Below, piece by piece: positions 34,701 to 42,233 of a stretch of 64,000 nucleotides of DNA; the stretch's first letter is position 1; every line of letters starts with the position of its first letter. A model generated the notes under the pieces. That model saw nothing but the letters and a program-made list of their open reading frames with translations, was not told the DNA's origin and made no database searches. The stretch is from NCBI RefSeq assembly GCF_003012775.1, contig NZ_PXYG01000003.1, positions 62,001-126,000 of the forward strand. The letters run 5' to 3'. This stretch comes from Zobellella endophytica. Lineage in GTDB: Bacteria; Pseudomonadota; Gammaproteobacteria; Enterobacterales; Aeromonadaceae. The translations under genes and the position numbers were made by a program.

Positions 34701-35399
34701 CGACAGCTCCCGGCTCACCCCGTCCTGTATCAGGCGGCTGTCGCTCAGCCGGAATTCCTGCAGGGTGATGGGGAACGGCAGTATCACCTCCGGCAGGCTG
34801 AACGGCCCGGCCGGGGTCGCCGGGCCGGCGTCGGCCGGGGCCGCCGCGTCTTCCGCCGGCAGCAGGGTGATGGTCAGTCCGGCCATCCGCGGCCCGGTGA
34901 TCACCATGCCGTCGTCGTCCCAGTGGGCCGCCACCAGCAGGCTCTGCCAGGCAATGGTCTGCCCGGGCAGCTCGATGCGCACCCGGTCGGCGCGGATCTC
35001 GTCCAGGTCGATGCGCAGCGGCGGGGTCAGCCCGGTAAGCGGATCCGCCGGCTCCTGGTCGCCCCCTTCGGGCAAGGATTTGATGCTGATCTCGATATCG
35101 GCGGCGTCCAGCCGCCGCAGCAGGAAACGCCGGTCGAGCAGGGTACCGAGCTGCCAGTCGATGGTCAGATCCCGGGCGCTGAAGGCCAGCGAGTCCTGCT
35201 GGTAGCCGAGCTCGGCAAAACGCCAGCCGGTGCCCAGCTGGCCGGCCACCAGGGTGCCGCTCAGGCCGGGCACCTGCTGCTTGGCCAACTGCCACAGCCA
35301 CTGGTTGCCGGTATGGGTGAACAGCAGGCCGGCCAGCAATACCAGCAGCATGAGCACGGTGGCCAGCAGGCCGAGGACGGTCGTTTTGATGCGGCTCAT
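31716..35399 (-). CDS. tamB: Translocation and assembly module inner-membrane protein TamB
   Basis: The product has 1227 residues. A single N-terminal signal anchor (LGLLATVLMLLVLLAGLLF) is followed by a very long beta-rich region of repeated strands, the TamB/AsmA-like lipid-carrying groove, and the conserved C-terminal DUF490 region (LGFQDVSVDTAGSGDSTEVN, later ELRLRYELLPRLYLQATSGL). It spans the periplasm and works with TamA in outer-membrane protein insertion and phospholipid transport. Its ATG overlaps the tamA stop (ATGA). Confidence 0.93.
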   Translation of the reverse strand: MSRIKTTVLGLLATVLMLLVLLAGLLFTHTGNQWLWQLAKQQVPGLSGTLVAGQLGTGWRFAELGYQQDSLAFSARDLTIDWQLGTLLDRRFLLRRLDAADIEISIKSLPEGGDQEPADPLTGLTPPLRIDLDEIRADRVRIELPGQTIAWQSLLVAAHWDDDGMVITGPRMAGLTITLLPAEDAAAPADAGPATPAGPFSLPEVILPFPITLQEFRLSDSRLIQDGVSRELSLLQLALEGEDSELRLHDIELKHELLDARLAGRLTLSGDYPLDLVLEATLHEPLLNGQLAGQTLGLTLQQNLAALEARLTLAGPVNASAELSARPLDPRLPFELALDWQRLGWPLVEPRWRLEQGELTLRGELDDYRLQLSSEASGPELPPFAIRLEAEGDLQQARLAPLALALPQGEARLEGRLGWAEGIDWQGVLTLDELDPGAFVAGLDGRLNGELDSRFSLRGEQWRLEVEPDINGRLRQYPLLLRGEVELNQDLQGTIRELVLNNGDNRLAVNGRITERWQLEGELQAPDLAVYAPGLFGDLAGTVRVAGELAAPEIRASLRGGRAGINGTQANGLALEAEATLGEAMAGDLRLTVARLQSGGLEFNDLRLNAAGNEAAHRLSVEVQGDPLAARLQLNGSLNEQGWEGRLSEAALDTPLERWALQQAVALSWREQRLRASAHCWSSNGAALCFDPLVAGADQGQAGIDIRTLDLARLAPFLPEDFAWEAVLGGRVELSWQGDAPRLNARISTTPGTFVSGDTRLDYQTLVLDAEMAGNQLQSSLAFDSRVLGRLQLNADVAELDGRRALGGNLAITELRLDWLAPLLPEVARLQGTLAGQARLEGTLDAPLLFGDISLTGGEVDTYSDMVQVRDFSTRLAVRGTNATLDGRLRVGDGPLNISGELDWSALPVSGEIRLQGSELEAGYPGMGRVRISPDLQITLGEQARVRGDIVIPWARIEVKELPESAVSKSADVVIVDPSGIVPETGPALPLDIRVQVRLAEDVRLSAFGLKTRLEGGMRIVQQPGRVMRGNGEIRLVDGNFRAYGQNLLIREGSILFSGPLDQPNLAVEAIRNPSSMSDSSITVGVRVSGSAAQPELTVFSEPGMPQVEQLSWLLRGRGLDGGESDGNALVQSMLIGAGVGRVGGIVTGVGEALGFQDVSVDTAGSGDSTEVNISAYVLPGLQIGYGVGVFSSIGELRLRYELLPRLYLQATSGLSQAIDLFYKFEF

Positions 35400-37111
35400 A
35401 ATTCAGGCCCCAGGGTGAAGTGCAGGCGCCAGGGAACCTGGTCTTCCGACACCCCGAACGCCAGGTCGAAGCGCACCGAGCCCACCGGGGTCAGCCAGCG
35501 CACCCCCACTCCGGTGCCCACTTTCCAGGGTTCGCTGTAGTCGTTGGTGGCGGTGCCGGTATCCACGAAGGTCGCCAGCCGCCACTTCTCCGCCACCCGG
35601 TAGTCGTATTCCAGGCTCAGGGCGGTGGCGTATTTGGCCCCCAGCCGGTCGCCGTTGGCGTCGACCGGGGTGATCGACTCGTAGCCGAAGCCGCGCACCG
35701 TGAGGTCGCCACCGGTGAAGAAACGCAGCGACGGCGGCAGATCGTTCACCTCGTCCACCCACACCGCGCCCTGCTCGGCCCGGGCGATCAGCCGGTGATC
35801 GTCGGACAGGGAGCGCAGCCACTTGCTGCGGCCCCACAGCCGCACGAAGCGGGTGTCCGAGCCCCACCAGGGCTCGGACAGCTCCAGGGTGGCGATCTGG
35901 GCATCGCCCCAGTAGGGATCCAGCCCGCCGCGCACCCGGGTGCGGCTGTAGGACACCCCGGGGATCAGCAGGAAGCTGTCGTCCTCCTGCTGGCCCTGGG
36001 TATAGGATTCGTATTCGGAGCGGATGAACACGTCCCGGGTCCAGTCATAGGCGTTCTTGTCCCAGCGGTGTACCGAGGCCACCAGCCGGTCACTCTCGGT
36101 GTCGTCCTGATCCAGCCGCTGGTAGCCGCCCTGCAGGGTGTAGTAGTTGTCGAGCGGATGGCCGCGGGGGATCTTGTAGACGAAGGTGATGTCCTGCTTG
36201 GGGGCCGACAGCTTGAGGCTGGTGTTGAAGCTGTGGCCCAGGCTGTTGATCCAGGGCTTCTCCCAGCTCACCGAAGTGCGTGGGCCCTCGTCGGTGGAAA
36301 AACCGACCCCCAGCTCGACCTCGTTGTCGGCCTTGGCCCGCAGCACCACCGACAGCGGCACCCGGTGCTCCTCGTCCGCCTCGCCCACCAGCGGCAGCAC
36401 CTCCACCTGGCGGAAGTAGCGGGTGGACGACAGCGAGCGGCTCAGCTCGGCCACCTGGCTGGCCAGGTAGGGATCGCCGGGCTGCACCGTCACCAGCGGA
36501 TTGAGCAGCCGGTCCACCGGCCGGTCGGTGTCGACCCTCAGTTCGCCGAACCGGAAGCGCGGGCCGGAGTCGAACGACAGCACCACATCGGCGGCGTTTT
36601 CCCAGGGGTGAACCCGTACCTGGCTCTGCCGGTAGCCGGCGTCGAAATAGCCGCGGGCCAGGGCCAGGCTGAGCAGGCTGGCCTTGGCGCCTTCATAGGT
36701 TTCATGATTGAGGATGTCGCCCTCGTCGAGGGCAAAGTCGCCGAGCCGCTCTTCGAACAGCGGATCCGAGGCTGCGTCGCCCTGCAACAGCACGTCCAGC
36801 TTGCGGATCCGCACCGGCTCGCCGGGGGTCACCCGGATGGTCACCCGCGCCGGATCGTCGTCGTCCGCCTGCACCTCGATCTCCGGCCGGTAGTAGCCCA
36901 GCGCCTGCAGGCTGTCCTCCACCGCCGCCACGATGCTCTTGCGAAAGCGCGGCAGCTGCTCGGCCTGGATCGGCGGCAGCTGGTTCAGGTAGACCCGGGT
37001 ATTGTCCTCGAGTGCCCCGCTCAAGCCGGACAGCCGGAAGCTGACTTCCTCCGCGCTCGCCGCCAGGCTCAGCAGCATCAGGCCCATTATCCCCCACACA
37101 CCTTTGCTCAT
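35396..37111 (-). CDS. tamA: Outer-membrane assembly factor TamA
   Basis: The product has 571 residues with a signal peptide (MSKGVWGIMGLMLLSLAASA). Three POTRA domains (about 22-265) precede a 16-stranded Omp85 barrel, including the GGDLTVRGFGYESITP segment (VRGF motif in loop 6). It forms the outer-membrane half of the TAM complex with TamB, encoded directly downstream with a 4-bp overlap. Confidence 0.93.
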   Translation of the reverse strand: MSKGVWGIMGLMLLSLAASAEEVSFRLSGLSGALEDNTRVYLNQLPPIQAEQLPRFRKSIVAAVEDSLQALGYYRPEIEVQADDDDPARVTIRVTPGEPVRIRKLDVLLQGDAASDPLFEERLGDFALDEGDILNHETYEGAKASLLSLALARGYFDAGYRQSQVRVHPWENAADVVLSFDSGPRFRFGELRVDTDRPVDRLLNPLVTVQPGDPYLASQVAELSRSLSSTRYFRQVEVLPLVGEADEEHRVPLSVVLRAKADNEVELGVGFSTDEGPRTSVSWEKPWINSLGHSFNTSLKLSAPKQDITFVYKIPRGHPLDNYYTLQGGYQRLDQDDTESDRLVASVHRWDKNAYDWTRDVFIRSEYESYTQGQQEDDSFLLIPGVSYSRTRVRGGLDPYWGDAQIATLELSEPWWGSDTRFVRLWGRSKWLRSLSDDHRLIARAEQGAVWVDEVNDLPPSLRFFTGGDLTVRGFGYESITPVDANGDRLGAKYATALSLEYDYRVAEKWRLATFVDTGTATNDYSEPWKVGTGVGVRWLTPVGSVRFDLAFGVSEDQVPWRLHFTLGPEL

Positions 37112-37265
37112 AGCGCAACCCGTTCACTCTGTGTTTCATCGGACAGTTTCTGCCGGAAGCTGATGATTTTCGGTCCACCGCCGATTTTATTGATCTTGTT
37201 GTTCGGCCCGGCGGGCCGGCCGTGGCACACTGGCGGCCCGTTATCGTCCCTCGGAGGCCGTCCAT

Positions 37266-37811
37266 ATGCCCCCCACCGCTCGTCACTGCGCCCTGCTGGG
37301 TTTCGCCGGCTTCAGCGGCAGCGGCAAGACCACCCTGCTGCGCCAACTGGTGGCCTTGTTGCACCGGCGCCGCTTGCGCCTCGGTGTCATCAAGCACACC
37401 CACCACGACGTGGAGCAGGACTGTCCCGGCAAGGACAGCTACCAGCTGCGCCACGCCGGGGCCGCCCAGTGCCTGCTCGCCGGCCCCCGCCGCAGTATTC
37501 TCACCTATGAGAACACTAAAGCACAGGAGCCCGATTTAAACGAATCCCTTTCACGGCTCAGCCTGGATAAACTCGACCTGGTGCTGGTCGAGGGCTTTCG
37601 CGACGCCCCCATCCCCAAGCTGGAGGTGCACCGCCCCGACCACGGTAAACCCCTGCTGTGCCTGCATGACACCCATGTACTGGCGGTGGCCAGCGACGCC
37701 CGGCAACTGGCGGTGCCGGTTCCCCTGCTGGATCTGAACGACGCCGCCGCCATCGCGGACCTTATCGAACACTGGCTGGCGGCAGGCCGCCTGCGAGTTC
37801 GGCTGGATTGA
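37266..37811 (+). CDS. mobB: Molybdopterin-guanine dinucleotide biosynthesis adaptor MobB
   Basis: The product has 181 residues with a P-loop GFSGSGKTT near the N-terminus, then GVIKHTHHD and LVLVEGFRDAPIPKLEVHR, which are MobB signatures. It binds GTP and assists MobA in attaching GMP to molybdopterin. It is divergent from tamA and its last 50 bp overlap the convergent MsrA-like gene. MobA is not in the window. Confidence 0.9.
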   Translation: MPPTARHCALLGFAGFSGSGKTTLLRQLVALLHRRRLRLGVIKHTHHDVEQDCPGKDSYQLRHAGAAQCLLAGPRRSILTYENTKAQEPDLNESLSRLSLDKLDLVLVEGFRDAPIPKLEVHRPDHGKPLLCLHDTHVLAVASDARQLAVPVPLLDLNDAAAIADLIEHWLAAGRLRVRLD

Positions 37812-38328
37812 GCCGCTCGCCCGCCGGGTAGCCGCAGGCCCGGCGATAGGCCGCATAGAGCAGCGGATGTTGGCGGGCATACTGCTGATGGCGCGGCAGG
37901 GCCAGGGTGAAGGCGCCCGCCGGCAGGATCCGCACCCTGACCTCCCGCCCGCTGGCCAGCGCCAGCCGGGACCGGCTCTGCTGCGCCCACTTTTGTTGCA
38001 GCGAGCTCTGCACATAGAGCGCCGGGCTGAACTCGCTGCCCCGGTCGCAAAACTGGCCGCCCTCGTCGAAGGCGTCGACCGCCGCCCAGTACAGGGTCAG
38101 CAGGTCGCCGTAACCCAGCCGGTTATCGTCGTAGTGGACCCGCACCACCTGGCGACGCTGGTGCTGGCTGCCGCTTTTCATCCAGCCCGCCTCGATCACC
38201 TGGATCCCCGGCCGGCCGGCGAACAGGGCATCCATCACCCAGAAACTGCCGCCGGCGAAGACCGCCTGTCCCGCCTGTGCCGGAAGAGCCAGCAGCAGCA
38301 AGTACATTCCCAGGGTTTTCAGATACAC
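37762..38328 (-). CDS. Periplasmic MsrA-like protein lacking the catalytic Cys
   Basis: The start is a GTG at 38328 with AAGGAG 8 nt upstream, giving 188 residues and a short signal peptide (MYLKTLGMYLLLLALPAQA). The body follows peptide methionine (S)-sulfoxide reductase: FAGGSFWVMDALF corresponds to FGGGCFWCxEAxF, VRVHYDDNRLGYGDLLTLYW and FCDRGSEFSPALYV to the conserved later motifs, and HPLLYAAYRRACGY to the C-terminus. The nucleophilic Cys is Ser28 (codon AGT), so classical sulfoxide reduction should not work. It may be a binding protein, a changed enzyme or a decaying one; the frame is intact. Its 3' end overlaps mobB. Confidence 0.75.
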   Translation of the reverse strand: MYLKTLGMYLLLLALPAQAGQAVFAGGSFWVMDALFAGRPGIQVIEAGWMKSGSQHQRRQVVRVHYDDNRLGYGDLLTLYWAAVDAFDEGGQFCDRGSEFSPALYVQSSLQQKWAQQSRSRLALASGREVRVRILPAGAFTLALPRHQQYARQHPLLYAAYRRACGYPAGERLNPAELAGGLPPASVR

Positions 38329-38402
38329 CCGTTTAGCTCCTTTACAACCGGGGGCCGCTTCCCCATAGTTTACTGGTTCTTATGCTAACCGATTGAAAGT
38401 CG

Positions 38403-39104
38403 ATGGAAACATTTTTTGGCTCCCGATTGCTGCTGTGTTCACTGGCCGGCCTGCTGTTGCCGCTGGCCGGCGCGATAGGTACCCGATTGACACTCTGGCA
38501 CTATACCACAGGGCTGCTGCTGGTGGGACTGGGCCTGGTGCTGGCGTTGCCGGTGCTGGCCCTGGCCCTCTGGCAGCAGCACTGGCCGGCCGCCGTGCCC
38601 GCCGCCCTGCTGTTGGCGGTGCTGACACCCTTTGTGTACAAGGGCGTACGCTATCCGGCCATTCACGACATCAGCACCGATACGGTCAACCCGCCGTCGC
38701 TGCTGGCAGCGGCCCGGCTGCGCGGAGATCGGGATCACCCCACCGGCTACGACGGCGAGGCCCTGGCGGCCAGGCAGCGGGCGGCCTGGCCGGCGCTGGC
38801 GCCGCTCCTGCTGCCCCATCCGCCGGCGCGGGTGCATGCCGCCACGCTGGCGCTGCTCGAACGTCGGGGCTGGCAACGGGTCGACAACGGCGATGATCGG
38901 CAGCTCGAGGCGGTAGCCACCAGCCTGCTGTTCGGCTTCAAAGACGATGTGGCCATCCGCCTCACCGCCACCGCCGGCGGCACCCGGGTCGACATGCGCT
39001 CCGCCTCCCGGGTCGGCAAGAGCGACCTGGGCGCCAACGCCCACCGCATCCGGACCTTTCTCGCCGATCTGGCGGCGGCCCTGAGCGCCCCTTCCGCCAC
39101 CTGA
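38403..39104 (+). CDS. DUF1499 membrane protein
   Basis: The product has 233 residues. Three hydrophobic helices occupy the first 85 residues, followed by a soluble DUF1499 domain with PAIHDISTDTVNPP and the C-terminal signature VDMRSASRVGKSDLGANAHR. The function of the family is unknown; it is common in proteobacteria. The RBS is weak. It is followed 22 bp later by the broken phosphatidyltransferase gene. Confidence 0.82.
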   Translation: METFFGSRLLLCSLAGLLLPLAGAIGTRLTLWHYTTGLLLVGLGLVLALPVLALALWQQHWPAAVPAALLLAVLTPFVYKGVRYPAIHDISTDTVNPPSLLAAARLRGDRDHPTGYDGEALAARQRAAWPALAPLLLPHPPARVHAATLALLERRGWQRVDNGDDRQLEAVATSLLFGFKDDVAIRLTATAGGTRVDMRSASRVGKSDLGANAHRIRTFLADLAAALSAPSAT

Positions 39105-39126
39105 TGGCCAACCGCCGGGAGTCGAG

Positions 39127-39459
39127 ATGCTGGATACCCGCGTGATCCCCCTGCCGCACCGGCCGCTGCCCCTGGTCGGCTTCATGCTGGGCATGTTGGC
39201 GCTGCCGGCCCTCTGGCAGCAACACTACCTGCTGGCCCTGGGGCTTATTCTGCTCAACCGCCTGAGCGACGACCTGGACAACCCGAAATATGGTCATAAG
39301 CCCTTGTATTATATGGCGGAGATTGACAGAGGGAACGGAGACCACCGGCATTTTCGTGCTATTCTGCCTGTTTGCGGAGCGGTTTGGCGCCCCCTGCCGG
39401 CTCACCGCAGTCAACCGCATCTGGCCCGGCTATCGCCCCCTGAAACGAGACTCGCATGA
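39127..39459 (+). pseudogene. Broken CDP-alcohol phosphatidyltransferase
   Basis: The frame starting at 39127 begins like a CDP-alcohol phosphatidyltransferase (WQQHYLLALGLILLNRLSDDLD, the start of the DGxxAR active-site motif) but the motif is cut off at about 39280. The family's C-terminal signature is found in a different frame: RLTEGTETTGIFVLFCLF at about 39317-39370, then RIWPGYRPL. A short AT-rich segment (about 39280-39316) lies at the join. This fits an internal deletion of several hundred bases with loss of the catalytic core, plus a frameshift. The stop of the first frame overlaps the TauE/SafE start by ATGA. Confidence 0.75.
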
Positions 39460-40214
39460 CCGCAACCGAAGCCCTGTTGTTACTGGCGGCCGGTGTCCTG
39501 TCCGGCTTTATCAACGTGATGTCGGCCGGCGGCTCCATGCTGACCCTGCCGCTGCTGATGTTCATGGGGCTGGACAGCGCCACCGCCAACGGCAGCAACC
39601 GGGTGGGCATAGTGCTGCAGAACATTACCGCCATGGGCCAGTACCACAGCGCCGGCTTTCGCGATCTGCGCCTGGGGCTGAAACTGAGCCTGCCGGCGGT
39701 GGCCGGTGCCCTGCTCGGCGCCTGGATCGCCATCGGGCTGGATGAACGGCTGTTCCGCTGGATACTGATCCTGGTGATGGGTGGCTGTGCCGTGCTGATG
39801 CTGTTGCCCATGCCCCGGGGGCTACACACCCGGCCGCTGGATGAAGGCCACCTCGGCTACAGGGTCTACCTGGCGCTGGCACTGATCGGTCTTTACGGCG
39901 GCTTTATCCAGGTGGCGGTGGGCATACTGTTCATCACCCTGCTCTATCGGGTGCTGCATATCGATCTGGTGCAGGTGAACCGGCTCAAGGTGCTGATCGT
40001 GCTGGTCTACATGGTGCCGGCCCTGGCCATTTTCATCGCCGGCGGCAAGGTCGCCTGGGGCTATGGCCTGGTGCTGGCCCTGGGCAGCATGCTCGGCGCC
40101 TGGTTCGGGGCCCGGCTCAGCATCAGCCCCGGTGGGGTGAAGTGGATAAAATGGCTGACCCTGGTGATGATCGTCGCCATTATCGGCAAGCTGGGCTTTG
40201 ATCTGTTGTATTGA
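39456..40214 (+). CDS. TauE/SafE-family membrane exporter
   Basis: The product has 252 residues and about eight transmembrane helices in two repeated halves; each half opens with the family glycine/asparagine motif (GFINVMSAGGSMLTLPLL and GLYGGFIQVAVGILFITLL). Members export sulfite, sulfoacetate or other organosulfur anions. No sulfur-metabolism gene is adjacent, so the substrate is unknown. It begins within the end of the preceding pseudogene frame. Confidence 0.88.
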   Translation: MTATEALLLLAAGVLSGFINVMSAGGSMLTLPLLMFMGLDSATANGSNRVGIVLQNITAMGQYHSAGFRDLRLGLKLSLPAVAGALLGAWIAIGLDERLFRWILILVMGGCAVLMLLPMPRGLHTRPLDEGHLGYRVYLALALIGLYGGFIQVAVGILFITLLYRVLHIDLVQVNRLKVLIVLVYMVPALAIFIAGGKVAWGYGLVLALGSMLGAWFGARLSISPGGVKWIKWLTLVMIVAIIGKLGFDLLY

Positions 40215-40277
40215 GCCGAACAGCAAATTGCTGAGAACCTGTTTACGATCTCTGCGAAGCTTGTCTGTGATAATTCA

Positions 40278-40392
40278 GCAAAGAGGCAACAGGGCCACCT
40301 CCACCGACACGCTGCAAGCACATCCCTGTGGCGCTCGGCACATGCTGTCCCTGGCATGTGACGGTCGGTGGAGGCAATCCCTGTTGCCTCTT
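40278..40392. repeat. Long imperfect inverted repeat between genes
   Basis: AAAGAGGCAACAGGG followed by CACCTCCACCGAC (40278-40307) is mirrored by GTCGGTGGAGG and CCCTGTTGCCTCTTT (40364-40392). The arms total about 26 paired bases, with small internal bulges, around a 55-nt centre that itself contains CACATGC/GCATGTG. It may be a dispersed palindromic element or a small non-autonomous insertion. There is no open reading frame in it. Confidence 0.7.
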
Positions 40393-40499
40393 TCAAGCCT
40401 CGACGCCGTCTGATGGTGATGCCAGCAGACGACACTAGCGCTCAGATGCGCGGAGGTGACCGGGCCCCGATATCGGGAAAAGAAGAACAGGAAACGACC

Positions 40500-42233
40500 A
40501 TGAAACTTTTCGGACAACTGGCCTGGTTTTTCAAGGCCCACTGGCGCACCTACAGCCTGGCGCTGCTGATGCTGGCGACGGTGGCGGTGATGAACATGAG
40601 CATCCCCTACCTCATCGGCCAGGCGGTGGACGAGCTGGTGGCGGCCGACAGCGGCGAGGCCGACGGCCGGCTGCTGGGGCTGATCCTGCTGCTGGGCATC
40701 GCCGTCTATGTGCTGCGCTTCGGCTGGCGCTGGATCCTGTTCGGCACCTCCTACCGGCTGGGCAACCTGCTGCGCCGCCGCTTCTTCGAGCTGCTGACCC
40801 GCCAGGGCCAGGCCTTCTACAGCCGCTACAATACCGGCGATCTGATGGCCCGCGCCACCAACGACATCGACGCCATCGAGGTCGCCGCCGGGGAAGGGGT
40901 ACTGTCCGGTTTCGACGGCCTGCTGACCCTGCTGCTGGTGCTGATCATCCTGTTCGGGGTGATCGACTGGCGGCTGGCGCTGGTGGCGCTGCTGCCCTTT
41001 CCGCTGATGGGGCTGGCCTTCTACCGCATCTCCAACCGCATTCACCATCATTTCAGGGCCGCGCTGGAGCAGTTTTCGGTGCTCAACGACAAGGCCCAGG
41101 AGGCCATTGCCGGGGTACGGTTGGTCAAGTCCATGGGCCGGGAAGAGATCGAAAGCCGCCAGTTCGGCGCCATCGCCAAATCCGCCGCCGAGCGCAACTA
41201 CCGGGTGGCCCGGGCCGAGGCGCTGTACGAGCCGGTGGTGTTCCTGTCCATGTCCGCCGCCCTGCTGCTGACCCTGGGCTTCGGCGCCTGGCTTATCTGG
41301 CACCAGCAGCTGAGCATCGGCCAGCTCACCAGCTTCACCCTTTATTTGTCCCAGCTGATCTGGCCGATGTTCGCCTTCGGCTGGCTGCTGAACATCGTCG
41401 AGCGCGGCAGCGCGGCCCTGTCCCGGGTGGACGCCCTACTGGCGGTGCCCGACAGCGTGCCCGACCAGGGCCGGGCCGTGCCGGCGGACGCCCATATCCG
41501 GGTGAACGAGCTGAGCTTCAGCTATCCGGATACCCGGGAGCCGGCCCTGCACCGGCTCAGCCTGGCGCTGGCCCCCGGCGAGGTGCTGGGCCTGGCCGGC
41601 CCCACCGGCTCCGGCAAGAGCACCCTGCTGCAACTGCTGATGCGCTACTGGGAAACCGAGCCGGGGCGCATCACCCTGGGCGGCGTTCCCCTCGAGCAGT
41701 GCCGGCTGGCCGAGCTGCGCCGCCAGTTCGCCTATGTGCCCCAGGACGCCTTTCTGTTCAGTGCCGGCATCGCCGACAATATCGCCCTCAGCCGGCCGCA
41801 GGCGAGCCGGGAGGAAGTCATGGACGCGGCCCGCCAGGCCTGCGTGCACGACGACATCCTCGCCCTGCCCCAGGGCTACGACACCCCCGTGGGCGAGCGG
41901 GGCATGACCCTCTCCGGCGGCCAGCGCCAGCGGCTGGCCATCGCCCGCGCCCTGCTCAGCCAGGCACCGGTGCTGGTGCTGGACGACGCCCTGTCGGCGG
42001 TGGACGTGCACACCGAGCAACAAATACTGCGCCAGCTGCGCGCCCGCCGTGGCCAGAGCTGCATCATCGTCAGCCACCGGCTGTCGGCGCTGGAGCACGC
42101 CCACCAGATCCTGGTGCTGCACCACGGCCGGCGGCAGCAGGCCGGCCGCCACGATGAACTGATCACCCGGGACGGCTGGTACAGCCGGATGTGGACTTAT
42201 CAACAACTGGAGGCGGTGCTGGATGACGCCTGA
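40500..42233 (+). CDS. mdlA: Heterodimeric ABC exporter half-transporter MdlA
   Basis: The product has 577 residues from the ATG at 40500 with AGGAA upstream; the longer frame to 40368 runs into the inverted repeat. Six transmembrane helices (about 1-300) precede an ATPase domain with Walker A GPTGSGKST, Q-loop YVPQDAFLF, signature LSGGQRQRLA and Walker B VLVLDDALSAVD. It pairs with MdlB, whose gene overlaps by 11 bp. The substrate of this exporter pair is not established. Confidence 0.88.
   Translation: MKLFGQLAWFFKAHWRTYSLALLMLATVAVMNMSIPYLIGQAVDELVAADSGEADGRLLGLILLLGIAVYVLRFGWRWILFGTSYRLGNLLRRRFFELLTRQGQAFYSRYNTGDLMARATNDIDAIEVAAGEGVLSGFDGLLTLLLVLIILFGVIDWRLALVALLPFPLMGLAFYRISNRIHHHFRAALEQFSVLNDKAQEAIAGVRLVKSMGREEIESRQFGAIAKSAAERNYRVARAEALYEPVVFLSMSAALLLTLGFGAWLIWHQQLSIGQLTSFTLYLSQLIWPMFAFGWLLNIVERGSAALSRVDALLAVPDSVPDQGRAVPADAHIRVNELSFSYPDTREPALHRLSLALAPGEVLGLAGPTGSGKSTLLQLLMRYWETEPGRITLGGVPLEQCRLAELRRQFAYVPQDAFLFSAGIADNIALSRPQASREEVMDAARQACVHDDILALPQGYDTPVGERGMTLSGGQRQRLAIARALLSQAPVLVLDDALSAVDVHTEQQILRQLRARRGQSCIIVSHRLSALEHAHQILVLHHGRRQQAGRHDELITRDGWYSRMWTYQQLEAVLDDA

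Noticed and set aside
39290-39745. Separate gene in the second frame across the pseudogene and into the TauE/SafE gene
   Set aside because: Only its first 45 or so codons resemble a phosphatidyltransferase C-terminus; the remainder is a shadow of the TauE/SafE gene.
40215-40499. N-terminal extension of MdlA to 40368
   Set aside because: It would be encoded by the long inverted repeat; ATG 40500 has its own RBS and begins at the usual family start.
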